Program-made: the position numbers and the translations under genes | NCBI GenBank assembly: GCA_020633055.1 | Contig: JACKEJ010000006.1 | Span: forward strand, 248,001 to 312,000 | From: Sandaracinaceae bacterium | GTDB lineage: Bacteria; Myxococcota_A; Polyangia; Polyangiales; Houyiibacteriaceae | DNA length: 64,000 nucleotides | Reading direction: 5' to 3' | Shown: positions 53,066 through 62,648 of the stretch, in pieces | Numbering within the stretch: position 1 is the stretch's first letter | How the letters are laid out: every line of letters begins with the position of its first letter | Notes under the pieces: model-generated | What the model was told of the DNA's origin: nothing | Seen by the model: only the letters and a program-made list of their open reading frames with translations | The model's database searches: none

Positions 53066-55512
53066 CAGAACGCCTCCCCGATGGTGAGGTGGATGGCGCC
53101 AGGGAAGCGGACGAAGCCGAGGTTCACGTAGTTGATGGGCGCCAGGTTGACCCCGCCACCGACCACCTGCGCGCGCTTCGAGAGGAACCCGATGTCGAGG
53201 CGCACGGGCCCCACCAAGGTCTGGTAGCGGAGCCCGAAGCCCGCCGCGAGGTGGATCTGGTCGAACCGGAAGCGGTCGCCGCGGTTGACGTCGCCCATGT
53301 CCGCGAACAGCACGACGCCGAAGTCTGGCGTGATGGGCGCTCGCAGCTCGATGCTGGCTTCCCAGCGCCGCAGGCCGCCCGAGTTGGCCTCCGAGCAGTC
53401 CGTGTCGGGGGGCGGGTTGTTGCGTGCGCACGCGGGTTGCACCCCGATCGCCTGCTGGTCCCCCAGGAAGCCGGGCGCGAAGCCACGGTGCGAACTGGGG
53501 CCACCGCCGCGCAGGCGGTACCGCTGAGGTCCGAGCAGCGCAGACACCTGGTCGAGCGACTGATCGGCGGAGCGGATGAGCATGACGCCGAGCCCGAAGC
53601 GCGCGGCGAGGACCATGTTCAGCGGGAGCGGCGCGTACGCTCGGGCCTCGGGCGTGAAGCGGTAGTACGTCCACGACGAGCCGAGAAAGGCCGGGGCTTG
53701 ATGGAAGCCGAGCGAGAGGAAGAAGCCCTGATGCGGGGAACGGGAGTCGTCGCGCAGGTCGACCTGGGCGTACTCCTCGAAGAACAGCACGGAGTAGTCC
53801 GAGCTGCGCACCTGGTCGGTGGTGCGCTGCAAGTTGGAGTGGAGGCCGCCGCTGAGGATCAACTTGCCGCCGAAGAAGGGGCGGCTCACGCGTACGGCAG
53901 CGTCTACATCGTGGCGGAAGAAGCCCTGGTTGGGGTCGGGGCCGAGGTCCCAGTGGCTGTTGAGCGTGAGGGTGGTACGCGACTCGATGAACGCGGGTTG
54001 TCGGAACTCGAGCTTCAGCACGTTACCGAAGCGCGGTTGGATGCCGTTCTCGGAGCGTGTCTGGAAGATGAGGCGTGGCCGGTCTTCGAGTCGGACGCGC
54101 CGCAGGCCGCCCAGGAAGTCGCGGTGCTCGACGAACGCGAGCACGTGCGCGTCCCACTGGGGGGTGCTGCTGGAGGTGTTCTGTTCGTCGACGACCTGGC
54201 CGGTCTCCACACCCACGCCCACGCCGTAGCGGAAGTTGCGGCCACGGCGCACGCGGATGGTGACGTCCACCTCACCCGTGCAGAGCCCCGCTTCGTCGCG
54301 CCGCGGGTTGCCGATGACGTCCACCTCCGCGAAGGCGCCGAGTCCGTATACCGCGCGTTGGGCGACCCGCATGGCCTGCTCAGAATACGGGGCGCCACGG
54401 CGGATGTCCGCCGTGCCCCGAATGGTCGCGGTCGGCACGTCGTCGCCTTCGACGGTGACGCTCGAGACCACGCACTGGGGTCCCAGGCGCACCCACAGCT
54501 TGACGTCGGCCAGCCGCTCGTCGCGGTTGATGTCGACGCGCCCCTCCACGTGGCCGCACGCGTATCCCTCACGCGCCAGCGCGTCACTCAGCGCGCGCTT
54601 GCTGCGTTCGTAGATGGCCTCGTCGAAGGGCGCGTCGGGTTCCAGCTCGATGGCGCGCGTGAGCGCCGACGCGATGGACTGGGGGAGGCCTGCGTCGGCT
54701 ACGCGCGCGAACTCTGAGGCGCTCTCCGGCTGGGCGTCGGGATCGGCGGCGGCGCTCTCCTCGCTCGCGTCGGGAGCTGGTGTCTGGCCTTCGTCCTGGC
54801 TCTGCGCGTCTGGGTCGTCGGAGGTGGGGGGCGGGGGCGGCGTTGGGCTCGCAGGATTTGCGCGCTGCTCGTGCGACACGAGCAACACGACCTGGCGCGT
54901 GACGACGGGCTCTCCTTCCGAGACGTGGACGGTGACCTCCACTTCGCAGCCCTGGTTCCGACCGTTGCGCTCGCACGGGGCATCGTCTCCGTCGCCCTCC
55001 ACGCGGTCGGACTCTGCCGCGGCCTCGGGGGTGATCTCCACGTGCACGACCTCGGCGTCGTAGTACCCGCGTGCGCGATACCAACGCTCGATGCGGCGCA
55101 GGTCGCGTTCGAACACGGAAAGGTCCCAGGTGGGCCAGTCCGACCAAGGCCAGCGCCACAACCTCAGCGTGTTCGTTCCACCGTCGAACGGTGGTTCGCC
55201 GCACGTCGGGTCGGAAGCGGTCCCGAAGTCGATGCCCACGCTGCTGCGTTCCCGTGTTGCCAAGCACGCGGCGAGGGCGTTCGCGTCGAGATCCTCGACA
55301 CCCTCGAAGCGCAGCCGGTGCACGCCGTAGCTGTCGCGGGGGATGGTGGCGCAGCCCGCCCACAGCCACAGGGCGCTCGACGCGAGGGCCCAGACCGTCG
55401 TCCGGGTGAACGCGCTACGGCCGAGCGACGTGCGCCGCCGCGGCGGTGCGTCGAGCGGGGGTGGACCGGTGCGCGGGGGGTTCACGGTGCGACCTGGGGA
55501 GCACGAAGGCAT
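53065..55512 (-). CDS. tamA: BamA/TamA-family outer membrane protein with lipobox
   Basis: This 815-residue Omp85 protein has N-terminal POTRA-like domains (YGVHRLRFEGVEDLDANAL; ERDLRRIERWYRARGYYDAEV; later VVSSVTVEGDDVP). The C-terminal 16-strand barrel includes the conserved loop GGPSSHRGFAPGFLG, the equivalent of the (V/I)RGF motif. Its place directly before tamB identifies it as TamA. Two oddities stand out. WAGC near residue 54 looks like a lipobox, so it may be lipidated. A disordered Pro/Asp/Glu-rich insertion (about residues 220-275) also interrupts the POTRA region. The gene starts 13 bp after the HEAT-repeat gene. Confidence 0.88.
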   Translation of the reverse strand: MPSCSPGRTVNPPRTGPPPLDAPPRRRTSLGRSAFTRTTVWALASSALWLWAGCATIPRDSYGVHRLRFEGVEDLDANALAACLATRERSSVGIDFGTASDPTCGEPPFDGGTNTLRLWRWPWSDWPTWDLSVFERDLRRIERWYRARGYYDAEVVHVEITPEAAAESDRVEGDGDDAPCERNGRNQGCEVEVTVHVSEGEPVVTRQVVLLVSHEQRANPASPTPPPPPTSDDPDAQSQDEGQTPAPDASEESAAADPDAQPESASEFARVADAGLPQSIASALTRAIELEPDAPFDEAIYERSKRALSDALAREGYACGHVEGRVDINRDERLADVKLWVRLGPQCVVSSVTVEGDDVPTATIRGTADIRRGAPYSEQAMRVAQRAVYGLGAFAEVDVIGNPRRDEAGLCTGEVDVTIRVRRGRNFRYGVGVGVETGQVVDEQNTSSSTPQWDAHVLAFVEHRDFLGGLRRVRLEDRPRLIFQTRSENGIQPRFGNVLKLEFRQPAFIESRTTLTLNSHWDLGPDPNQGFFRHDVDAAVRVSRPFFGGKLILSGGLHSNLQRTTDQVRSSDYSVLFFEEYAQVDLRDDSRSPHQGFFLSLGFHQAPAFLGSSWTYYRFTPEARAYAPLPLNMVLAARFGLGVMLIRSADQSLDQVSALLGPQRYRLRGGGPSSHRGFAPGFLGDQQAIGVQPACARNNPPPDTDCSEANSGGLRRWEASIELRAPITPDFGVVLFADMGDVNRGDRFRFDQIHLAAGFGLRYQTLVGPVRLDIGFLSKRAQVVGGGVNLAPINYVNLGFVRFPGAIHLTIGEAF

Positions 55513-55525
55513 GCGGCCTCGGCCG

Positions 55526-58138
55526 TCACGGCTCGAGCGGCACGGACTCCGGGAGCTCGAGCCGCACGTCCCCCGGGGGCGCTGCGTTGAGGGTGAGGTA
55601 GCCGTTCAGGTCCGTGAACGCCGCGAAGGCGCTGCCGTCAGCAAAGCGGAGGACCACCCACCGATTGACCAGCAGCGTGCGCTCGTCGCCCGCGAACGCG
55701 AACGTGCGGACGTCGCGCGTGCGAGCCTCCGCGGGCATCGGCGTGGCGCGCCGGCAGAACCCCAACAGGGTGTCGGTGAGCTCGTTCGCCAGGCAGCGGG
55801 CGCGGACCTGCGACCACTCCTCCATCGCCGCATGCGTGGCGCCCGGCGCGACGGCGGCAGACGCCACGAACTGCAGCGCCGCGGCCCGCACTGGGAGCTG
55901 GTGAGGTCGCTGGGCGAGCGCTGAGGCAGACAGGCGCGACGAGCAGCGTTCGTGGCCCAGCGCTCGTAGACCCACCAAGACGTTGGCGCGCAGGTGAGGC
56001 TCCCGTCGGTCCAACAGGCCACACAGCGCGTCGCGCAGTGGGTCGCGCCCTTCCTCTGGGTCTGCGACGGGTGCGCCGCGCTGCGTCGCGAGCCGTGCGA
56101 GGACGTAGCTGACGGCCGTGGGGATGGGGAAGGGGCGCTCGGTCGCATCGACCAAGCGCGTGACGTCTTCGTCGTCCAGGTCACGCAGTGTCGCCGCGCG
56201 GCCCATGGCCGAGGCTGCTGCTGCGGCGACACGTGCATCTCCGCTTCCCAGCGCATCGCGGAGGACCGCGAGAGACCCCGCGCCGCCCAGCTCTCCGAGC
56301 GCCGCGAGCGCTTGGTAGCGCAGCGCGCCATGACCTCGCTGCGCGTGGGCCCGCAGACGCTCGCGAGCGGGCTCGTCGACCCGGCCGAGGGCCAGGAGCG
56401 CGTGCATGGCCCGGGACGCGAGCGCGCGATCACGCCCGTCGACCAGCGCGTCGAGCTGTGTCGCCAGCGTGGCGCGGCGCGCGTCCGCGAGCTGCGCACC
56501 TAGCCGCCGCAGCGCGTCCGTCAGCGCCGTCAGCAGCGCGTGGCGGTCGCGGGGGGCGCGGCTCATCAGCTCGGTCGCGACGCGCTCGACGCCGGCCTCG
56601 TCCATGACCTGGCCAAGCGCGATGGCAGCCTCGTAGCGGGTCTCTGCGTCCGTGTCGGCGAGCAGCGGGAAGAGGGCGTCGCTGCTCCCCGGGTCTCCCA
56701 ACGCGCCCAGGGCTCGCAGAACGGCGCGGCGCAGCGCGGCGTCCGAGTGTGACAGCAGCGGTCGCAGCGCGGGGAGGGCACGCGGCTCGGCGAGGCTGCC
56801 CAGCAGCCGAACGATCCGCAGGCGCGCCTCGCCCCGCGCGTTGGGGAGGGCATCCAGCAGCGGGTCTGCCGCGCGACCATCCGCGCCGAAGCGCGCCAAG
56901 TAGGCATCTAGCGCGTCGAGCGCCGCGCTCTGCGTGCCCGCGTCGGCGTGGCCCACGTGCTCCAGGATCGGCACGAGCGCCACGTCCCCACCCAGACGCC
57001 CAAGCGCCAGCAGCAAGGGCGCGGCGGCGCCTCGGCCCGTGCGGAGCGCCTCCAGCAACGCGGGCACGGCGCGCTCGTCCGGCTGGGTCTCGGCGACCTC
57101 CGCCAAGATGCGCCCGATGGCCGTCGCATGTTGGTGGCTCGCGGTGGCCAAGCGATCCGCCAGCGCCGGCACCAGGGCATCGTCCAGGTTGGAGCGCGCC
57201 CGCTGCACCAAGGCGTCCATCGCGATGGTCTGCGCTCCGGGGATGCTGCCCAATGCGTCGAGGATGACCTGCGAGGCGCGTGGATCCGGGATGGGCGCGA
57301 GCGCGTCGAGAGCGGCGGCGCGCAGGCGCACGTCGGGTTGCTCGAGCAGGCCTCTCAGCGAATCGATCGCGCGCGGTGAGCGCAGCTGACCGAGCGCGAG
57401 CGTCGCCGTGAGTCGCGCCTCCTCGACCGTGTCGCGCGTGCCCAGCGCGAGCGCGGAGAGGGCGCGGACGTCTCCGAGGGATCCGAGCGCCGCGAACACC
57501 GCGACGCGCACCTCGGCCGAGTCATCACGCGCGCGCCCGATCAGTGGGACCACGGCGCGCTCGTCGCGTAGACCGCCGAGCGCCGTCGCGGCCGCGATCC
57601 GCACCGTCACGTCGTCGTCGTCGAGGCGCCCCAGCAGCGGCGTGATCACGTCGGTGCCGCCGATGGACGCGAGCGCGTCGATCGCAGCGATGCGGACGTC
57701 GGCAGCGGTGTCGCCGAGCGTGCGGATCAGAGCGGGGAGGGAGCCTGCGTCGTTCATGGCACCCAGGGCTCGCGCCGCCGACGCGCGCGTGTCGCCCTGA
57801 GGGTCCAGGAGCCACTCGCTGAGCTCGGGGATGGCCTCGGTCAGCTGTAGCCGTCCGCACGCCTCGGCCGCCTCGTTGCGCACGTCGGCGTCTGGATCGG
57901 CCAGGGCGCCCAGGATGGCACTCCGCGCGCGCGGCGACGGATAGCCCGCCAGCAGCCGGACGATGTCACGGCGGCGGCCCGCTTCCGCGACGCGCAGCTC
58001 CTCGGCCAGGTGGTCGACGCGGCCCTGCCACTCGAAGCCCAGCGATGCGAGCACGAGCAGCAGGAGCGACAACCGCCCCGGCCAGCGGAGGGAGCCCGAG
58101 CGAGGGCGTGGGGTGGGACGCGGTGGCGGGGCGTACAC
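55526..58138 (-). CDS. Exported or membrane-anchored HEAT-repeat protein
   Basis: This 870-residue protein has an N-terminal hydrophobic segment (RLSLLLLVLASLGF, residues 22-35). About 20 HEAT-like helical repeats follow, with the pattern ADPDADVRNEAAEACGRL recurring roughly every 31-33 residues. A short non-repetitive C-terminal domain (FADGSAFAAFTDLNGYLTL) ends the chain. HEAT arrays are protein-binding scaffolds. As first gene before tamA-tamB, it may act in the periplasm with the Tam machinery; this is inference. The start is GTG with TACTCT located 6 nt upstream. Confidence 0.8.
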   Translation of the reverse strand: MYAPPPRPTPRPRSGSLRWPGRLSLLLLVLASLGFEWQGRVDHLAEELRVAEAGRRRDIVRLLAGYPSPRARSAILGALADPDADVRNEAAEACGRLQLTEAIPELSEWLLDPQGDTRASAARALGAMNDAGSLPALIRTLGDTAADVRIAAIDALASIGGTDVITPLLGRLDDDDVTVRIAAATALGGLRDERAVVPLIGRARDDSAEVRVAVFAALGSLGDVRALSALALGTRDTVEEARLTATLALGQLRSPRAIDSLRGLLEQPDVRLRAAALDALAPIPDPRASQVILDALGSIPGAQTIAMDALVQRARSNLDDALVPALADRLATASHQHATAIGRILAEVAETQPDERAVPALLEALRTGRGAAAPLLLALGRLGGDVALVPILEHVGHADAGTQSAALDALDAYLARFGADGRAADPLLDALPNARGEARLRIVRLLGSLAEPRALPALRPLLSHSDAALRRAVLRALGALGDPGSSDALFPLLADTDAETRYEAAIALGQVMDEAGVERVATELMSRAPRDRHALLTALTDALRRLGAQLADARRATLATQLDALVDGRDRALASRAMHALLALGRVDEPARERLRAHAQRGHGALRYQALAALGELGGAGSLAVLRDALGSGDARVAAAAASAMGRAATLRDLDDEDVTRLVDATERPFPIPTAVSYVLARLATQRGAPVADPEEGRDPLRDALCGLLDRREPHLRANVLVGLRALGHERCSSRLSASALAQRPHQLPVRAAALQFVASAAVAPGATHAAMEEWSQVRARCLANELTDTLLGFCRRATPMPAEARTRDVRTFAFAGDERTLLVNRWVVLRFADGSAFAAFTDLNGYLTLNAAPPGDVRLELPESVPLEP

Positions 58139-58210
58139 GGCGAGAGAGTAGCAGTTGTGCGCCCATAGACGAACCCTCCCTTCCTCTTCCGACGGGCCGT
58201 TCGGGCCTCC

Positions 58211-58915
58211 TCAGTGCGCCGCGCCGGCCATGTCGATTGCCCAGCGCACGTCCACCACCCCGTCGAAGGGATGCACCCGCAGTGCGTCGAGGGCGTGGTA
58301 GACGCAGCTCGGTGCGACGCCCTCGGCCGCCGGCCCGTGCAGCAGGACGCCTACGACGGATCCGGTCGCACCGTCGAGGCGCGCGTCCACGAAGAGCGTG
58401 CCGGCGTTCGGCCCGTGGCACAGGCGCACAGCGTCTGCGTGGGGCTGGATGGCCGCGTCGAGCTCTTCGACCGAAGGGGGTCCGTTCTCCACGGGGACGA
58501 TGGGGATGTCCGCCACGTCCGAGAACTCCACCACAGTCGGCGAGGGGGCCGCGACCGGCGCGGCGCTGGGCGTGGAGTCGCTCGGCGACGCGGGGCCCGT
58601 GTCCCGGCACGCGGCCCAGCGCGCCTCGCGTCTCGCTTGGCTGCGGCGACTGCGACGCCCCCCTCCGCCGAAGTTCGGGGTGCTGCCGCTGGTGGCGGCG
58701 GCGGCGATGACGACCCCTACCACCACGACGGCTCCCAGCGTCATCCCGATCACGCGCGCGACGGCGCGCCCTCGCAGCTGGCGGCACTCGCGGCGTTGCG
58801 CCGCGCTGGCGCCATGGGCGCAGCCGACGCTGGAGATCGACGAGCTGACGAGGAGCGCGAGGCTCATGACGAGGGCGAGGAGCTTGGGGCGGTTGGGAGG
58901 AGGCTGCGTGGTCAT
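58211..58915 (-). CDS. Lipoprotein/membrane protein with AgmX/PglI-like C-terminal domain
   Basis: This 234-residue protein has a lipobox-like SVGC (C32) followed by a second hydrophobic segment (ARVIGMTLGAVVVVGVVIAAAA, from about residue 52). An arginine-rich stretch and a Pro/Ser linker come next. The C-terminal 90 residues resemble the AgmX/PglI (TonB-like) domain of myxobacterial gliding and envelope proteins, with a single conserved Cys pair (LCHGPN, APSCVY). The function is unknown. The start overlaps the stop of the upstream outer-membrane protein gene (ATGA). Confidence 0.6.
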   Translation of the reverse strand: MTTQPPPNRPKLLALVMSLALLVSSSISSVGCAHGASAAQRRECRQLRGRAVARVIGMTLGAVVVVGVVIAAAATSGSTPNFGGGGRRSRRSQARREARWAACRDTGPASPSDSTPSAAPVAAPSPTVVEFSDVADIPIVPVENGPPSVEELDAAIQPHADAVRLCHGPNAGTLFVDARLDGATGSVVGVLLHGPAAEGVAPSCVYHALDALRVHPFDGVVDVRWAIDMAGAAH

Positions 58916-59967
58916 GGTGCTTCGAGGTAGATCAGCTGTACGCCGAATCCGATCGCGGCGCCCCCATCGCGGCCAACCGCGTCGATGATCTCGACCAGGC
59001 CGCCATAGGGTCGGACGCGCCAGCGCGAGTCGCGCAGGCCAGGGAGGTTCAGGGTCGTCCCGACCTGGATCTGGACCCAGGACGCCGACGGCATGATCTC
59101 GAACAGCAGGTCGAGCTGTCGCTCTCGCCTCAGGGGGAAGCGTAGACGCAGGTTCCCGTGGGTGCCGACCGCCTCCCGGTCGACGACGGTGCCGCCCAGG
59201 TCGAGCTGCGCGTGGACGCCGTCCAGGGCGCCGGCCCGCAGATGGAGGCGCGCGATGGCCGCGGTCCCCTGGGCGCGGCGGGTCCGTTCGTCCACGCGCA
59301 GGTAGGTCACGCCCACGCCCACGCCAGCGGCCACCAGGCGGGTTTCGTACCCGGCGACGACGCTCGCGTCCGCGACCCCGATGTGATCGCGTTCGGCGAC
59401 CCCGTAAGCCAGCGGGCCGAGACGGAGGAGCGAGAAGAACGCGCGCTGGGCGCGGAAGCGCCACTCGCCCGCGAACGCGGCACCATCGATGTCGCCGCCG
59501 AAGCCCGTCAGAGACAACGACACGCGGTGACCGCTGCGTCGCGCAGGGGCCCAGCGCGCCTCCCGTCGCTCCCGACGAGCTGCACGCGCAGCGTCGGGGT
59601 CGCTCCCGGTGGCGACGGCTGGGGGCACATACTGCGGGACCTCCACCAGCAAGCCCTCTGCAGGGGCGATGGGGGACGCTTCCCCGTAGAGGTATGGGTC
59701 GGGGGCCGTGGCGTAGGGCGGTGGCAGATCGGACGGTGCGTCGGCCGCGTCGCCAGGGGGCTGGGCCGTCGGTGCGTCGGCTCGCAGCCGGTCGGGTTGG
59801 AGCGCTGACGGGGCGAGGGTTGGTTCTGCGCCCAGTGTCGGGCGCGCCGGGGTAGGCTCTGCCAGGTCCGCGGCGCCATCGGTCTGGGCGAGCGCGGTGG
59901 ACGCGCGGGGCGCGAGCAGCAGGAGCACGACCGACAGCACATGGGTGGCTGGCGCGCTACGTCCCAT
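58912..59967 (-). CDS. Putative outer-membrane beta-barrel protein
   Basis: This 351-residue protein has a signal peptide (cleavage after STALA, residue 27). A Pro/Ala/Asp-rich region (28-110) and an arginine-rich patch precede a C-terminal half of alternating hydrophobic strands (HRVSLSLTGFGGDIDG ... AAIGFGVQLIYLEA) that looks like an outer-membrane barrel. No family is recognised. It is the middle gene of a three-gene minus-strand cluster with a lipoprotein upstream (23-bp gap) and the AgmX-like protein downstream (4-bp overlap). Confidence 0.6.
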   Translation of the reverse strand: MGRSAPATHVLSVVLLLLAPRASTALAQTDGAADLAEPTPARPTLGAEPTLAPSALQPDRLRADAPTAQPPGDAADAPSDLPPPYATAPDPYLYGEASPIAPAEGLLVEVPQYVPPAVATGSDPDAARAARRERREARWAPARRSGHRVSLSLTGFGGDIDGAAFAGEWRFRAQRAFFSLLRLGPLAYGVAERDHIGVADASVVAGYETRLVAAGVGVGVTYLRVDERTRRAQGTAAIARLHLRAGALDGVHAQLDLGGTVVDREAVGTHGNLRLRFPLRRERQLDLLFEIMPSASWVQIQVGTTLNLPGLRDSRWRVRPYGGLVEIIDAVGRDGGAAIGFGVQLIYLEAP

Positions 59968-59990
59968 CCGTGCGCCGACCACTCGGGCTG

Positions 59991-60536
59991 TCAGTCGACA
60001 ACCGGCATCTCCATCTCGAATTGGACTTGCACCTGATCTCCGCCGTCGAAGGTCGCGGTGTACGCCACCTCGATGTCGCCCTGGTCGTTGGTGGACATCT
60101 CCAGCGTCACGTCGCTCGCCTCCTGCTCGAAGGTCGGCGCGGCCTCGTCGCCGACGCAGGTCCAGACCTTGAGCTGCCCGGCCTCGCGGGCGTCGCGCAC
60201 GAGCAGCGCTGGACCCTGGCGTACGAACTGCACGGTAGCGGTGCGCTCCTGCATGTCCAGGTCGAGGACCTCGATCGTGTGGGTGAGTTCCGCGCCGCTC
60301 TCCGTGGTGGCGTCCAGCTCGAGGCGCCATCCGTCCGGCAGGCAGTACCCCGAGGCGCGGGTGCTGCCTGGGACGATCCGCTCGCCGTCGACGGTACCGC
60401 TGACGCGCGCCTCGTCCACCACGAGGAAGCCGGTGGCACCAGCGGGCAGCTCGTCCCAGCTGACACAGCCGCCGAGGGCGAAGGAGACGGCGAGCAGCGT
60501 CGCCGCCCGTCGCGGGGACAGGAGGTGGGTGCGCAT
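59991..60536 (-). CDS. Hypothetical lipoprotein
   Basis: This 181-residue lipoprotein (LGGC, C24) has a beta-rich mature domain with two cysteines (GYCLPDG, VWTCVGD) likely paired. No family is recognised. TATGCT lies 9 nt before the ATG. It heads the three-gene envelope cluster running to 58211 and is divergent from an SDR gene, with 57 bp between the starts. Confidence 0.6.
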   Translation of the reverse strand: MRTHLLSPRRAATLLAVSFALGGCVSWDELPAGATGFLVVDEARVSGTVDGERIVPGSTRASGYCLPDGWRLELDATTESGAELTHTIEVLDLDMQERTATVQFVRQGPALLVRDAREAGQLKVWTCVGDEAAPTFEQEASDVTLEMSTNDQGDIEVAYTATFDGGDQVQVQFEMEMPVVD

Positions 60537-60593
60537 GAGGCCTTCAGCATATCGTCCACCCCAAGCGCCGGCAACGGGGGTACCTTCGCAGTC

Positions 60594-61418
60594 ATGAAAC
60601 GACTCCCGAACAATGCGCGCGCAGTGGTCACCGGCGGTGGCAGTGGTCTCGGACGGGCCTTGTGTCAGGACCTGGCTGGGCGTGGCGCCCGCGTGCTGGT
60701 GACCGACGTCAACCTGGGCACGGCCGAGGAGACGGCAGACATGCTGCGCCGCAGCGGCGCGGAGGCGCACGCCATGACCGTCGACGTGCGCGACCACCTG
60801 CAGGTCGCGGCCATGGAGGCCTATGCGACCGAGCTGTGGGGCGGTACCGACGTGCTGGTCAACAACGCGGGCCTCGCCGTGGTGGGCGAGCTGGGCCTCA
60901 TCCCGGTGGAGGAGTGGCAGTTCCAGGTGGACGTCAACCTCATGGGCGTGATCTGGGGCTGTCACTACTTCGGGCCCAAGATGGTCGCGCAGAAGAGCGG
61001 CTTCATCCTGAACGTGGCGAGCTCGGCGGGTCTGCTCGCGGCACCCACGATGGGCCCCTACAACGTGACCAAGGCGGGCGTCGTGGCGCTGTCCGAGACG
61101 CTCTTCGCCGAGATCGGGCCCAAGGGTGTGACGGTGGCCGCGCTGTGCCCGACCTTCCTGCGTACCAACATCCACAAGGACGCGCGCGCCTTCGGCGGCA
61201 ACACCGGCGAGAAGACCGACAAGCTGGTGACGGAGGCCAAGTGGAGCGCCGAGGAGGTGGCCAAGGTGGCGGTCGACGAGCTGCTGCGGGGCACGCTCTA
61301 CATCATCCCGCAGACCGACGGAAAGGTGCTGTGGCGCGCCAAGCGTGCGCTCGGTCAGAACTTCTACGCCGCCCTGCGCGCAGGCTTCGGCCGCATGGTG
61401 GACCCGACCGCCAAGTGA
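60594..61418 (+). CDS. Short-chain dehydrogenase/reductase
   Basis: This 274-residue classical SDR oxidoreductase has the NAD(P)-binding motif TGGGSGLG (13-20), an acidic residue at the end of strand 2 (TDVN) favouring NAD, NNAG (90-93), S143, Y156 and K160 in YNVTK. A C-terminal extension (about residues 235-274) with a hydrophobic, basic region resembles SDRs acting on lipid substrates. TACCTT lies 7 nt before the ATG. Its stop overlaps the start of the MazG-like gene (GTGA). Confidence 0.9.
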   Translation: MKRLPNNARAVVTGGGSGLGRALCQDLAGRGARVLVTDVNLGTAEETADMLRRSGAEAHAMTVDVRDHLQVAAMEAYATELWGGTDVLVNNAGLAVVGELGLIPVEEWQFQVDVNLMGVIWGCHYFGPKMVAQKSGFILNVASSAGLLAAPTMGPYNVTKAGVVALSETLFAEIGPKGVTVAALCPTFLRTNIHKDARAFGGNTGEKTDKLVTEAKWSAEEVAKVAVDELLRGTLYIIPQTDGKVLWRAKRALGQNFYAALRAGFGRMVDPTAK

Positions 61419-61759
61419 GTGACGCGCCGCCGCGGGAGCCCGACCGCCTCGACGAGCTGCTGCGTGACGTGCGCGCGTTCGTCGCGGAGCGGGAGTGGGA
61501 GCCCTACCACGACCCCAAGAACCTCGTGATGGCGCTGGTGTCCGAAGCTGGCGAGCTGGCCGCCGAGCTGCGCTGGGTGCCCGGCGAAGAGGCCGACGCG
61601 TTCTGTCGCGCGGACGACTCGCGTCAGCGCGTGCTCGACGAGCTGGCCGACGTGACCCTGTGCGTGCTCATGCTGGCAGACCGCATCGGCGCCGATCTGC
61701 CTGCCGCGGTGCACGACAAGCTGCGCCGCATCCGCGTGAAGTACCCACCGGGCAGCTGA
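61415..61759 (+). CDS. MazG-like nucleotide pyrophosphohydrolase
   Basis: This 114-residue all-alpha protein of the MazG/RS21-C6 (dCTP pyrophosphatase) type shows a SEAGELAAELRW motif corresponding to EExxE, and DELADVTLCVLMLAD supplying the ExxD pair that binds magnesium. Such enzymes hydrolyse nucleoside triphosphates, often non-canonical or methylated dCTP, to monophosphates. The size fits the single-domain house-cleaning family, not the 260-residue MazG. It is translationally coupled to the preceding SDR gene, although no metabolic link is obvious. Confidence 0.88.
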   Translation: MSDAPPREPDRLDELLRDVRAFVAEREWEPYHDPKNLVMALVSEAGELAAELRWVPGEEADAFCRADDSRQRVLDELADVTLCVLMLADRIGADLPAAVHDKLRRIRVKYPPGS

Positions 61760-61808
61760 CGCGCTGCGCCGCCTTCGCCCGCGGGCGTCGCGTCTCGGGC
61801 CACGCGTC

Positions 61809-62648
61809 TCAGCGCCTGGCCGTCGCGCCCGTCAGGCGCCGCAAGAAGCGCACGGTCTTCTCGTTGACGCGGAGCACTGCTTCGGGCGACGCGCGGTACA
61901 GCCGCCACAGCGCGTAGGCCTCGCGCGTGATGACGATGATGCCGCGCTTGCGCTCGACACCCCGCAGCATCTGCTCGACGGCCTCCTCCACGGAGAACGG
62001 CGGGTTGGGCAGCTTGGCCAACACCGAGTCGGTGCCGTCTGCGCCACGCAGCTCCGTGGTGTGCGCCATGGGCGTGTCGATGATGCCCGGGCACACCACG
62101 CTGACGTCGATGCCGTCGCCTTTTGCTTCGGCGCGCAGCGTCTCGCTGAACGCGACCACGGCGTGCTTGCTGGCGCTGTACGCGGCCATGAGCGAGGTGG
62201 GCACCAGGCCCGAGATGGACGCGGTGTTGATGATGTGACCGTGCCCCTGGTCGCGCATGCGCGGGTAGAACGCGTCCACACCACGCACGACGCCGAGCAC
62301 GTTCACGTCGAAGAGCCGCTCCCAGTCTTCGATGGGGGTGTCGCGCACCAGGCCGGCGACGGCGATGCCCGCGTTGTTGAAGAAGTAGTCGACGTGGTCG
62401 AAGCGACCGTACACCTCGGCGACGACGTGCTCCCACTGCGAGCTCTTGCGCACGTCCAGGGGGAAGACGTGCACGTCGTTGGCTTCGCCGCCCAGCGCCC
62501 ACGCCGTGCGCTCCAGCAAGTCCGCGTCGATGTCAGCGAGCAGCAGCGTGGCCGAGCGCTTGGCCAAGGCCGCGGCCAGGGCCCGACCGATGCCGGACGC
62601 CGCGCCCGTGATGAACACCACCTTGCCATCGAACACGTCGGTGCTCAT
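61809..62648 (-). CDS. Short-chain dehydrogenase/reductase
   Basis: This 279-residue classical SDR has TGAASGIG (14-21), D39 at the end of strand 2 (NAD preference), NNAG (91-94), S144, Y157 and K161 in YSASK. Like the SDR at 60594 it has an extended C terminus (about 240-279) rich in Arg, typical of SDRs associated with membranes or lipids, but the two are not close duplicates. The start overlaps the stop of the aminopeptidase gene (ATGA). Confidence 0.9.
   Translation of the reverse strand: MSTDVFDGKVVFITGAASGIGRALAAALAKRSATLLLADIDADLLERTAWALGGEANDVHVFPLDVRKSSQWEHVVAEVYGRFDHVDYFFNNAGIAVAGLVRDTPIEDWERLFDVNVLGVVRGVDAFYPRMRDQGHGHIINTASISGLVPTSLMAAYSASKHAVVAFSETLRAEAKGDGIDVSVVCPGIIDTPMAHTTELRGADGTDSVLAKLPNPPFSVEEAVEQMLRGVERKRGIIVITREAYALWRLYRASPEAVLRVNEKTVRFLRRLTGATARR

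Noticed and set aside
60594..62648. Tandem duplication of the two SDR genes
   Set aside because: They lie on opposite strands, and outside the family motifs their sequences differ too much to be a recent duplication.
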